From contig PMLJ01000014.1 in assembly GCA_003158855.1 (NCBI GenBank), positions 179,714 through 243,713 on the forward strand: a stretch of 64,000 nt of DNA. The letters run 5' to 3'. Of the stretch, positions 44,150 to 51,685 are shown one piece after another; position 1 is the stretch's first letter, and each line of letters opens with the position of its first letter. Source of the DNA: Acidimicrobiaceae bacterium. GTDB lineage: Bacteria; Actinomycetota; Acidimicrobiia; Acidimicrobiales; RAAP-2. Position numbers and translations under genes: made by a program. Under the pieces are notes generated by a model. It searched no databases. It had not been told where the DNA came from and saw nothing but the letters and a program-made list of their open reading frames with translations.

Positions 44150-44718
44150 CGACGCCTCAAGAGTTGGAGGGCCACGCGCAGCGCCTCGGGCTCGTTGGAC
44201 GGCAGTTCCACGTTTTCGAGGGCCTGGCGGACCTCCTGGCTGCTGTAGCCGAGTCCACGAAGAGCGTCGTCGATGGCACTCGAGTGTTGCGCGCTCTCCG
44301 CCAGCGCCTCGTAGGAGCCGGTGGCGTTGAGCTTGCCCTTCAGTTCGAGGACGATTCGACTCGCCGTCTTGGGTCCGATGCCCGGAATCTTCGCGACGCG
44401 CTTCGCGTCGCCGCTCTCAATCGCGAGCGCGAGGTCGTTGGTGGACATGGTGCGCAGCGCGGCGAGGGCCGTCGAGGGTCCCACGCCGGGCGTGATGAGG
44501 AGCTGCTCGAAGAACTCGCGATCCGCGTACGAGGCAAATCCGTAGAGAAGTATCGCGTCGGCGCGTACGACGGTGTAGACGAAGAACTCCACTGCCTCGC
44601 CAACGCGGTAGGCCTGCGAGGAGGCGACGTGAACCTCGTAGCCCACGCCGTTGACTTCGACGACCACGGCGCCGCTTGGATAGTTGAGCACGACCGAGCC
44701 GCCGAGCCAGCCAATCAT
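44146..44718 (-). CDS. ruvA: Holliday junction DNA helicase subunit RuvA
   Basis: 190 aa from the ATG at 44718, overlapping the ruvC stop by four bases; the frame is open through ruvC, but that part is unrelated. Domain I is an OB fold (MIGWLGGSVVLNYPSG), domain II has helix-hairpin-helix motifs LLITPGVGPSTALAAL and KIPGIGPKTASRIVLELK, and domain III (about 145-190) is the RuvB-binding end. It binds four-way junctions as a tetramer. Confidence 0.96.
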   Translation of the reverse strand: MIGWLGGSVVLNYPSGAVVVEVNGVGYEVHVASSQAYRVGEAVEFFVYTVVRADAILLYGFASYADREFFEQLLITPGVGPSTALAALRTMSTNDLALAIESGDAKRVAKIPGIGPKTASRIVLELKGKLNATGSYEALAESAQHSSAIDDALRGLGYSSQEVRQALENVELPSNEPEALRVALQLLRRR

Positions 44719-45227
44719 GAGGAGCTCACCGCCGGGTAGCGCTGTTCCATGCGCACAGTCATGAAGTACGTGATGGCGAGAGCCAGGGCGTCGGCGGCGT
44801 CGGGCGGCTTTGGTATCTCCGCCAGGCCGCAAAGCCGCGCGACCATCCCCTGAACCTGCGACTTGCTCGCCGCTCCGTAGCCCGTCACCGCCAGCTTCAC
44901 CTGCTGGGCCGTGAACTGGCGCACCGGAATGTCGATCGCCCCGGCGAGCGCGACCGCGACTCCGCTCGCCTGCGCTACTGGAATGGCCGTCTTCGCGTTT
45001 CGCTGGTAGAAGATCCTCTCGACGACGACCGCGTCGGGCTTCGTCTCGTCGAGCAGGGACCGCAGCTCCACGAGGATCTGGCTGAGACGCTTCTCGACCT
45101 CGGCCTTGGGGTCGGTTTCCACGACGCCCGCCCTCACCGCTCGAAATGACTCCGGACCGGCAAGAGAGCCCTCCACGAGACCGAACCCACATCGCGTGAG
45201 CCCTGGGTCGATTCCTAGTACGAACAT
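44715..45227 (-). CDS. ruvC: Crossover junction endodeoxyribonuclease RuvC
   Basis: 170 aa. It resolves Holliday junctions. The four acidic residues are visible: D7 (LGIDPGLTRCG), E70 (VVVERIF), and the pair in PPDAADALALAI near 140-147. The conserved QVKLAVTGYGAASKSQVQ segment is present. A TAGTAT hexamer lies seven bases before the ATG and may be its own promoter. yebC ends 40 bases upstream. Confidence 0.97.
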   Translation of the reverse strand: MFVLGIDPGLTRCGFGLVEGSLAGPESFRAVRAGVVETDPKAEVEKRLSQILVELRSLLDETKPDAVVVERIFYQRNAKTAIPVAQASGVAVALAGAIDIPVRQFTAQQVKLAVTGYGAASKSQVQGMVARLCGLAEIPKPPDAADALALAITYFMTVRMEQRYPAVSSS

Positions 45228-45234
45228 ACGTTCG

Positions 45235-45240
45235 ATACTA
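45235..45240 (-). promoter_or_regulatory. Possible -10 element upstream of ruvC
   Basis: TAGTAT on the minus strand, seven bases before the ruvC ATG. A leaderless ruvCAB transcript is possible. Confidence 0.35.
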
Positions 45241-45267
45241 ACCCGTCGGAGTCGCTTTGGCGGAGCT

Positions 45268-46017
45268 TTAGCCCTCGAAGGCGGTCAGGATCTCGTCGGA
45301 GATATCGAAGTTGGCGTAGACGTTCTGGACATCGTCGTGGTCATCGATCGCGTCCATCAGGCGAAGGATCTTCTTCGCCTCGCCTTCGTCATCAACGGGA
45401 ATCACGTTTTGCGCCACTAGCGTCAGGTCGGCGCTCACGATCTTCACGCCCTGGCTCTCCAGGGCGTCGCGCACGATTCCCACGTCGTGCGGTTCGGTGG
45501 TGACGATGAAGTTTTCGCCGCTCGCGCTGAAGTTCTCGCCACCAGCCTCCATGACCCACTCGAGCAGTTGATCCTCGTCGATGGGGCCCTGCACCTCGAT
45601 GATCCCCTTGCGGTCGAACTGCCACGACACGGCGCCGGGCTCGGCGATGGAGCCGCCGTTCTTCGAGAACACGTGCTTGATCTCGGCGCTCGTGCGGTTT
45701 CGGTTGTCGGTGAGTGTCTCCACGATGACCGCCACCCCGCCCGGGGCGTAGCCCTCGTAGGAGATCGACTCGTAGCGAACTCCCTCGAGCTCGCCGGTAC
45801 CGCGCTTGATGGCACGCTCGATCGTGTCGATGGGCACCGATGCCTCGCGGGCCTTTTGGAACATGGTGCGCAGGCTCGCGTTCGTGGCGGGGTCGCCGCC
45901 GCCCTCGCGCGCCGCGACTTCCACCTGGCGGATGATCTTGGCGAATACTTTGGCGCGGGCGCTGTCCTTCGCACCCTTGCGGTGCTTGGTCGTTGCCCAC
46001 TTCGAATGGCCGGACAT
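45268..46017 (-). CDS. YebC/PmpR family regulator
   Basis: 249 aa from the ATG at 46017, with a strong AGGAGGAACC just upstream; the frame is open farther but only as antisense-like sequence inside pdxT. It opens MSGHSKWATTKHRKGAKD, the standard YebC start, and holds GGVAVIVETLTDNRNRT, VFSKNGGSIAEPGAVSW and the acidic C-terminal ANFDISDE. Members have been described as transcription regulators, and more recently as factors that help ribosomes through polyproline stretches. It is next to ruvC as in most bacteria. Confidence 0.95.
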   Translation of the reverse strand: MSGHSKWATTKHRKGAKDSARAKVFAKIIRQVEVAAREGGGDPATNASLRTMFQKAREASVPIDTIERAIKRGTGELEGVRYESISYEGYAPGGVAVIVETLTDNRNRTSAEIKHVFSKNGGSIAEPGAVSWQFDRKGIIEVQGPIDEDQLLEWVMEAGGENFSASGENFIVTTEPHDVGIVRDALESQGVKIVSADLTLVAQNVIPVDDEGEAKKILRLMDAIDDHDDVQNVYANFDISDEILTAFEG

Positions 46018-46058
46018 GGTTCCTCCTGCCCTTAGGGGCTTACGTATCGTAGCGAAAC

Positions 46059-46637
46059 TTACAGAGAGCTGGTGAACAACTCGTGGACGCGCAGGTCGTT
46101 GGTGAGTTCGGGATGAAACGAGCAACCCCACACGTTCTTCTGGCGAACGAGGACCGGATGCGCCCCGTCGCCGTGGTCGAGCGTGGCAAGCACCTCGACG
46201 TCGCCCCACCACGTCTCGATCTTCGGGGCCCGGATGAAGACACCGGGCACCGATCCAACGCCCTCGACGTCGACCACACTCTCGAAGCTCGCGATCTGGC
46301 GACCGTAGCCGTTGCGGCGCACCGACACGTCGAGCGCGCCGAAGCTCCACTGGTCGGACCTTCCATCAAGGATCTCACTGCTCAGCAGGATGAGTCCTGC
46401 GCACGTGCCGAAGACGCTGAACCCCTCTTCGAGCTTGCGCTCGAGCACCGGACGGATTCCCGACGTGCTCAAGAGGTACGCAATGGTTGTCGACTCGCCG
46501 CCGGGCAGCACCAAACCGTCAAGATCGTCCATCTGCTCGGCGCGGCGCACCGTGACGACGTCCGCTCCCGCATCTTCGAGCATCGAAACGTGCTCGCGCA
46601 CATCGCCCTGGAGGGCGAGCACACCAACGCGCGGCAC
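46059..46637 (-). CDS. pdxT: Pyridoxal 5'-phosphate synthase glutaminase subunit
   Basis: 192 aa from the GTG at 46637, which shares a base with the pdxS stop (TAGTG); a TTG two codons upstream is possible. It supplies ammonia to PdxS. The class I glutaminase nucleophile Cys is in GTCAGLILL, PGGESTTIA precedes it, and the His-Glu pair is in SFHPEL. VGVLALQGDVREH is the characteristic start. Confidence 0.95.
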   Translation of the reverse strand: MPRVGVLALQGDVREHVSMLEDAGADVVTVRRAEQMDDLDGLVLPGGESTTIAYLLSTSGIRPVLERKLEEGFSVFGTCAGLILLSSEILDGRSDQWSFGALDVSVRRNGYGRQIASFESVVDVEGVGSVPGVFIRAPKIETWWGDVEVLATLDHGDGAHPVLVRQKNVWGCSFHPELTNDLRVHELFTSSL

Positions 46638-47533
46638 TACCAACCGCGCTCGGCGAGGCGTACTTCGAGCGAGGACGTCTCGGCGCCGCGCATGGCTTCG
46701 CCGAGGCCGGTCGAGACGTTGGCGACGATCTTGGCGTCCTCGAAATGCGTCGTCGCCTCGACGATGGCCTTGGCCATGCGGACGGGGTCCTCGCTCTTGA
46801 AGATGCCCGATCCCACGAACACCGCCTCGGCACCCAACTGCAGGACGAGCGATGCGTCAGCGGGTGTGGAGATTCCCCCAGCGCAGAACAAGGGCACCGG
46901 CAGCTTCCCGGTTGCGGCGACCTCTTGGACGAGCGCCAGCGGTGCCTGGAGGTCCTTGGCAAGGGCGAACAGCTCGGACGCGTCGGCGCTCTGGAGGCGA
47001 CGAATCTGGGCGTTGATGGTTCGAAGGTGGCGTACCGCCTCGACGACGTTGCCGGTGCCCGCTTCGCCCTTGGAACGGATGAGGCACGCCCCTTCGCCGA
47101 TGCGACGAAGGGCTTCGCCGAGGTTGGTGGCCCCGCAGACGAACGGGACGGTGAAGCCCCACTTGTCGATGTGGTTCTCCTCGTCGGCGGGCGTCAGCAC
47201 TTCGGACTCGTCGATGTAGTCCACGTCGAGCGCCTGCAGGATCTGCGCCTCGGCGAAGTGGCCGATCCGGGCCTTGGCCATCACGGGAATCGTGACGGCG
47301 GCCTGGATCTCAGTGATCATCTGGGGGTCGCTCATTCGAGCAACGCCGCCATCGCGGCGGATGTCCGATGGCACCCGCTCGAGCGCCATTACCGCGACGG
47401 CGCCCGAATCCTCGGCGATCTTCGCCTGCTCGGGGTTTACGACGTCCATGATGACGCCGCCACGAAGCATGTCCGCGAGACCACGCTTCACGACGGCTGA
47501 ACCTACGGTTGAAGGGCTAATCGAAGAACTCAT
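46637..47533 (-). CDS. pdxS: Pyridoxal 5'-phosphate synthase lyase subunit
   Basis: 298 aa. It builds PLP from ribose 5-phosphate, glyceraldehyde 3-phosphate and ammonia. Conserved regions are [28 protein letters not shown] with the first active Lys near position 90 in [30 protein letters not shown], and [12 protein letters not shown] with the second Lys. TAGGCT lies six bases before the ATG. pdxS and pdxT form one coupled unit upstream of yebC. Confidence 0.97.
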   Translation of the reverse strand: MSSSISPSTVGSAVVKRGLADMLRGGVIMDVVNPEQAKIAEDSGAVAVMALERVPSDIRRDGGVARMSDPQMITEIQAAVTIPVMAKARIGHFAEAQILQALDVDYIDESEVLTPADEENHIDKWGFTVPFVCGATNLGEALRRIGEGACLIRSKGEAGTGNVVEAVRHLRTINAQIRRLQSADASELFALAKDLQAPLALVQEVAATGKLPVPLFCAGGISTPADASLVLQLGAEAVFVGSGIFKSEDPVRMAKAIVEATTHFEDAKIVANVSTGLGEAMRGAETSSLEVRLAERGW

Positions 47534-47539
47534 GCTCCC

Positions 47540-47545
47540 AGCCTA
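47540..47545 (-). promoter_or_regulatory. Putative -10 element of a leaderless pdxS promoter
   Basis: TAGGCT on the minus strand followed by six bases (gggagc) and the pdxS ATG. Confidence 0.5.
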
Positions 47546-47557
47546 ACTGGAGCAGGC

Positions 47558-48460
47558 TCACCACTCTTCGAGGGCTCGGGCCCGCAACTCCACGTCATCG
47601 AGATCGCTCATATCAGGTTCGGAACGGTCGCTCCAGATGTCGAACCAGATCCAACGCCATTTGGCGAAGGTCGGACTCACGAAGAACGAGGTCGAGGGGA
47701 TGGTCTGTCGAGAGCACTTGTGGAGGGCACCCGCGAGGCCGAGCGGGTAGCGGATGGCGGCGGCGGCGACCTCGTCGGCCCGGTACGCGCTTCCGGCGCC
47801 TGCGAGGGTGCGTCGAGCGGCGTCGCTGATCGACGCGACCGAGGCGACGCTCTCGCGGTTGAGCAGTCCGAGGCGATGGCGCGCGAGGCAGTGCGCGACA
47901 ACCCCTTCGAGTTCGATGAGCTCAAAATCCCTCATCAGGGCGTCGGAGACGAAGAACGAGAGTCCCAATCCGTTGGGAACCAGCGCGGCGTTGTAACCGG
48001 CATCTTCCACGATGAACGCGCTCACGCTGTCGACGCCGAAGGTCGCCACGAGGCGGTCAAGCACGGTGGTCAGGCGCTGGCGATCCTTGGTCGTGCCGCT
48101 CGCATCGAACTGATCCAGCATGGCGGTGCCGAGCGACTCTCCGGACTTGTCGAACTTCGCGAGCGAACGGCGAAGATTCCACGCGTACAGCAGCGCCACC
48201 GCGACGCCCACCGCGGGCAGCCAGACCACCGCGAAGACCCCAATGATCAGGGCGAGCGTCACGACGCCAACGATGATGGTCTGCGCAAGCTTCCTTCGCA
48301 GGGCGAACTTTCGAACCTCGTGCTGATTGGCGTGACGCTCGGCCGTCGAGGGCGAGTACGGGTTCTGCCACGCGGGGTCGAGCACCGGAGCGACGTATCG
48401 AGGCCCGCGGTCGTTGGAGGAGTTCGATCGGCGTGAACGCGACCGTTGCTTAGTTGCCAC
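47558..48460 (-). CDS. Membrane protein with M48 protease-like domain lacking zinc ligands
   Basis: 300 aa, GTG start. A basic, disordered N-terminus (1-55) precedes two adjacent hydrophobic segments (about 60-93). The region 155-250 follows the pattern of HtpX/Ste24 M48 peptidases: an N-x-A region, FFVSDALMRDFELIELEGVV, then AHCLARH where a working enzyme has HExxH, and SAYRADEVAAAAIRYPLG followed by LAGALHKC where the third ligand Glu and the AD pair sit. Glu is Cys191, the second His is Arg194, and the later Glu is Ala. The AD pair remains. It therefore looks like a pseudoprotease or a scaffolding membrane protein. It lies between pimA and pdxS, with its own TAGCCT element. Confidence 0.72.
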   Translation of the reverse strand: MATKQRSRSRRSNSSNDRGPRYVAPVLDPAWQNPYSPSTAERHANQHEVRKFALRRKLAQTIIVGVVTLALIIGVFAVVWLPAVGVAVALLYAWNLRRSLAKFDKSGESLGTAMLDQFDASGTTKDRQRLTTVLDRLVATFGVDSVSAFIVEDAGYNAALVPNGLGLSFFVSDALMRDFELIELEGVVAHCLARHRLGLLNRESVASVASISDAARRTLAGAGSAYRADEVAAAAIRYPLGLAGALHKCSRQTIPSTSFFVSPTFAKWRWIWFDIWSDRSEPDMSDLDDVELRARALEEW

Positions 48461-48466
48461 GACCCA

Positions 48467-48472
48467 AGGCTA
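48467..48472 (-). promoter_or_regulatory. Putative -10 element of a leaderless promoter for the M48-like gene
   Basis: TAGCCT on the minus strand followed by six bases (tgggtc) and the GTG. It overlaps the last bases of pimA. Confidence 0.45.
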
Positions 48473-49576
48473 CCGTGGTTCGTGGAATCGCTGGCGGGCA
48501 ATCTCGTAGATGGTCTCGTACTCGTCCATCAAATGGCCCATTGACCAGCGTTCGGCGTGACGCCGGGCGCCTGCGATGGCCTCGGCGCTCTCGCCCGACA
48601 GGGCCTTCGCCACCGCCTGCTCGAGGCTTCTCTCATTCGCGGGCTCGAACAGCACCGCGTGGCCACCCGCCGCTTCGCGGTACCCCGGGATATCGCTCGC
48701 CACGACCAGGGTCTCGCTCGCCATCGCCTCGAGGAGAACCAGCCCGAAACTCTCACCCCTGGTCGCCGGCGCGAGCAGGACATCGGCCCGGCGCAGCCAA
48801 GCGCGCTTGGTGGCGTCGCCGACCGCGCCAGCGAAGACAATCATCTCGTCGTGCGCGCAAAGCAGCTCGAGTTTGGCGCGCTCGGGACCGTCGCCGATCA
48901 CCACGAGGCGCCACTGGTCGCCGCCGCGGGCGTTGTGTTCAAGCACCGCGTGCACCGCGAACTCGGTACCCTTACGTTCTTCGAGACGCCCAACGCACAC
49001 GAGCACGATCTCGTCGCCGCGCTCGCGCGGCGAGGCGACGAAGCGATCGGTTTCGAACCCGTTGAAGAGCACCCGGGACTCGACGCCGACGGTGCTGCGA
49101 ATGGTGAGCGCGGCGGATTCGCTCACCGAACTCGCGACGTCAATGTCGCGCGCGAGCGACTTCAGAAGCGGTCGGGTCAAGGTGAAGGCCGGTCCCGCGC
49201 CGCTGCGGTGGAAGGTGGCCACCTGGGGGGTCCGGTGCGAGCGCAAGATGGCCCAGCCAATCAATGGCGCGAAGGGCTCGTGCAGGTGCACCACGTCAGG
49301 CCGGAAAGCCTCGAGCGCCTCGCGGGCATCGCGGGCAGCCTTGAACGACAAGGTGAGCGGCGCCTTCGAACCGTTCGCCGGCAGTAAGAGCAGATGTCCG
49401 AAGCGCGCCACCTCAGCGGGCGTGTCGTAGAGGCGGGCATCGGATGAATCGGGACAGATCACGATGACGTCGCGCCCGCGCCGGCTGAGCTCGCGGCTCA
49501 TGGCGAGCACTTGCTCCTGGACGCCGCCAAAGACGCTCAACGCGTACGGCGACACGAGCGCGATGCGCTCGATCAC
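48470..49576 (-). CDS. pimA: Phosphatidylinositol mannosyltransferase PimA-like (GT4)
   Basis: 368 aa from the GTG at 49576, overlapping the acyltransferase stop by four bases; a longer frame is open but inside that gene. It would transfer the first mannose from GDP-mannose to phosphatidylinositol. Motifs are SPYALSVFGGVQEQVLAMSR, DVVHLHEPFAPLIGWAIL, VGRLEERKGTEFAVHAV, and the GT4 E-x7-E region RGESFGLVLLEAMASET. Gene order pgsA-acyltransferase-GT4 is that of the mycobacterial PIM cluster. Another GT4 acceptor cannot be excluded. Confidence 0.87.
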   Translation of the reverse strand: MIERIALVSPYALSVFGGVQEQVLAMSRELSRRGRDVIVICPDSSDARLYDTPAEVARFGHLLLLPANGSKAPLTLSFKAARDAREALEAFRPDVVHLHEPFAPLIGWAILRSHRTPQVATFHRSGAGPAFTLTRPLLKSLARDIDVASSVSESAALTIRSTVGVESRVLFNGFETDRFVASPRERGDEIVLVCVGRLEERKGTEFAVHAVLEHNARGGDQWRLVVIGDGPERAKLELLCAHDEMIVFAGAVGDATKRAWLRRADVLLAPATRGESFGLVLLEAMASETLVVASDIPGYREAAGGHAVLFEPANERSLEQAVAKALSGESAEAIAGARRHAERWSMGHLMDEYETIYEIARQRFHEPR

Positions 49577-50460
49577 CACTCGCTGAACCGCGACTGCAGG
49601 ACGTGCCACTGCTCGGGCGCGCGCCGAATCAGACCCTCGAGCTCGTGGGCGATCAGTTGGGTGACCCGGGTCACGTCGTCGCGAAGCCGACCCGACCGCT
49701 CGGCCTCAATCGGGGGCGTAATGACGGCGAAGTGGTCGCGTCCGGGCCCCGCATAACACGCGGCGCCGAGAAGAGTGGCCCCGGTGCGAAGGGCCAGGGT
49801 CGCGGGTCCCGCGGGGATCGCCACGCGTTTGCCGAAGAACTCCACTTCGATGCCGCCGCCCTGGATGTCGCGGTCGCACAGCAGCCCCACGACGCCGCCG
49901 TTCTTCAGCGTCTGCAAGAGCACGGTGCCGGCGTGGGCGTCGAGGGGTTCAATGTTGATTCCGATCGCCTCGCGTTTCCTCTTGAACCACTCGAACAGCT
50001 CGCGCGGCTCGAGCTCCTCGGCGACGGCGGTCATTGGCATGTCCAGAGTCGCCAGGAACGCACCGCCCCACTCCCAGCTGCCGATGTGGGGAAGTGCGAT
50101 CACGACCCCTCTTCCTAGCCCCTTCGCCGCGACGAGGTGCTCGAGGCCTTCGCCAATGACGAAGCGGTCGGTGATGGTCGACTTGCTCAACGCGGGCAGC
50201 TTGGCACTCTCGGCCCAGTACTGGCCGTAACTGGCGAAGGCCCGCTCAACGAAGCTCTCCAGCAGCCGCTCATCGAGCGCGACGCCCGGGGCCGCGAGCG
50301 CGTGGGCCACGTTCGTGCCCAGGTGCGACCGTGCTCCCTTCATGCGGCGTCCGACAAGGGTTGAAATCCCGACGCCGAGCGCTACGTCCAACCGCTCTGG
50401 AAGCCGCTCGAGCACCGCCCCCATGGATTTGAAGAGTGCGACGCGCGCTCGGCCGGCCAC
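49573..50460 (-). CDS. patA: Phosphatidylinositol mannoside acyltransferase PatA-like
   Basis: 295 aa. It belongs to the LpxL/HtrB-type lysophospholipid acyltransferase family; in mycobacteria the neighbour of pimA acylates PIM. The catalytic HxxxE-like motif is in LPHIGSWEWGGAFL, followed by LCDRDIQGGGIEVEFFG and an Arg/Glu C-terminal region. The start GTG comes three bases after the pgsA stop. No membrane helix is needed for this peripheral family. Confidence 0.87.
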   Translation of the reverse strand: MAGRARVALFKSMGAVLERLPERLDVALGVGISTLVGRRMKGARSHLGTNVAHALAAPGVALDERLLESFVERAFASYGQYWAESAKLPALSKSTITDRFVIGEGLEHLVAAKGLGRGVVIALPHIGSWEWGGAFLATLDMPMTAVAEELEPRELFEWFKRKREAIGINIEPLDAHAGTVLLQTLKNGGVVGLLCDRDIQGGGIEVEFFGKRVAIPAGPATLALRTGATLLGAACYAGPGRDHFAVITPPIEAERSGRLRDDVTRVTQLIAHELEGLIRRAPEQWHVLQSRFSEW

Positions 50461-50463
50461 CAG

Positions 50464-51129
50464 CTAGTGACGCGACGCGCGACTTGGTCCTCGGCGAAGC
50501 CGGCTCGAGTGAGGGTGGGTCCGGCTCATCGAGGGCGCCGCTGGCGGGGGGCTCGCCGCAATCTGCCACACCCTCCAGAATCTCCCGGCCGCGGTCATCG
50601 CCGTCAGGACCAGCATCAGCCAAAGGACGGGAATGAAGATCTGGGTCGCGAGCAAGGCGATGCCGAGCAGCACCATCCGCTCGGCCCTTTCCATCAGACC
50701 GCCCTTGGCATCGAGGCCCAGGCTCTCGGCCTTCGAGCGCTGGTAGGAGATCATGAAGGTGGTCGTCAGGATCGCGAATGGCAAGAGCACCAGCTGGCCG
50801 TGGTGGCGCGCGTCGAGGTAGTACGCCACTCCCCCGAGCAGCACCGCGTCAGAGAGCCGGTCGACGACCGAGTCGAAGAAACTTCCCCGCTGGCTCGCTC
50901 GATGCGAGGCTTTTGCGACCGGTCCGTCGAAGAGATCGTGGAATCCGGTCAACGTGAGCAGCACGATCGCGAGGTAGAAGTAACCGACGGCGATGGCCCA
51001 CGCCGTCGCGCACGCGAAGACCAGGCCCGATCCCGTGAGCACGTCCGCCGAGAAACCGACCCGCACCAGCCAACGGCCTATTGGGGCAGTCGTGGCGTCC
51101 ACCGACTTTCGAAAATTTCCGTCGAACAT
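50464..51129 (-). CDS. pgsA: Phosphatidylinositol phosphate synthase-like CDP-alcohol phosphatidyltransferase
   Basis: 221 aa with about six membrane helices. It would join CDP-diacylglycerol and inositol phosphate as the first step toward PI and PIM. The CDP-alcohol motif reads D65-LF-D68-G69-PV-A72-K73, then G82, D86 and D90; the usual Arg after Ala is Lys here. The C-terminal tail is Pro, Ser and Arg-rich. GGAGGA precedes the ATG. It is first of the pgsA-patA-pimA block and follows the HIT gene by 55 bases. Confidence 0.88.
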   Translation of the reverse strand: MFDGNFRKSVDATTAPIGRWLVRVGFSADVLTGSGLVFACATAWAIAVGYFYLAIVLLTLTGFHDLFDGPVAKASHRASQRGSFFDSVVDRLSDAVLLGGVAYYLDARHHGQLVLLPFAILTTTFMISYQRSKAESLGLDAKGGLMERAERMVLLGIALLATQIFIPVLWLMLVLTAMTAAGRFWRVWQIAASPPPAAPSMSRTHPHSSRLRRGPSRASRH

Positions 51130-51184
51130 TGATCCTCCGGATCCTTTTCGCGAAGTCTACCGGCGCTGCCCGGCGATACCGGGT

Positions 51185-51685
51185 CTAGAACTGGGCACGG
51201 ACCTTTTGCCAGGTCGACTGCAGGGATTCGGGCAGAACCCTCGTCTCGCCGATCGAGGTCATGAAATTCGTGTCGCCGGTCCATCTGGGCAGCACGTGAC
51301 CGTGCAAATGCTTGGGAATCCCCGCTCCCGCAGCCAAACCGAGGTTCATGCCGACGTTCATTCCGTCGGGGCCATAGGCCGCCTCGACGGCGCGCACGGT
51401 GCGTCGAAGGGTCCAGAAAAACTGCTCGTACTCGTCGTCGCTCAGCTCCTGCAGGTCCGCCACGTGACGCCGTGGCAGGACCAGGAGGTGGCCCGAACCG
51501 TAGGGGAAGGCGTTCAAGATGACGTAGGTCGCCTCGTTTCGAAACAGCACCCCCGACGACGCGTTCACCTCGTCCTGGGCGAAGGTGCAAAAGACGCACT
51601 CCCCTTCGTCGCGCGAGTTCTCGCTCGCGCTCGTGCCCGTGACGTACGCCTCGCGCCACGACGCCGAAAAACGCTCGAGCGGCAC
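51185..51685 (-). CDS. HIT-family hydrolase/phosphorylase
   Basis: 166 aa, GTG start sharing a base with the thrS stop. The histidine triad is in KHLHGHVLPRW; LPRRHVADLQELSDDEYEQ and NVGMNLGLAAGAGIPKH precede it. An N-terminal CVFC pair (about 31-34) is common in the family. In M. tuberculosis the protein at this position is an Ap4A phosphorylase; the same activity is likely but inferred from position and similarity. Confidence 0.92.
   Translation of the reverse strand: MPLERFSASWREAYVTGTSASENSRDEGECVFCTFAQDEVNASSGVLFRNEATYVILNAFPYGSGHLLVLPRRHVADLQELSDDEYEQFFWTLRRTVRAVEAAYGPDGMNVGMNLGLAAGAGIPKHLHGHVLPRWTGDTNFMTSIGETRVLPESLQSTWQKVRAQF

Noticed and set aside
44719-45192. N-terminal extension of ruvA through ruvC
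   Set aside because: The frame is open only because of GC-rich codon structure; the ATG at 44718 coincides with the RuvA OB-fold start and with the ruvC stop overlap.
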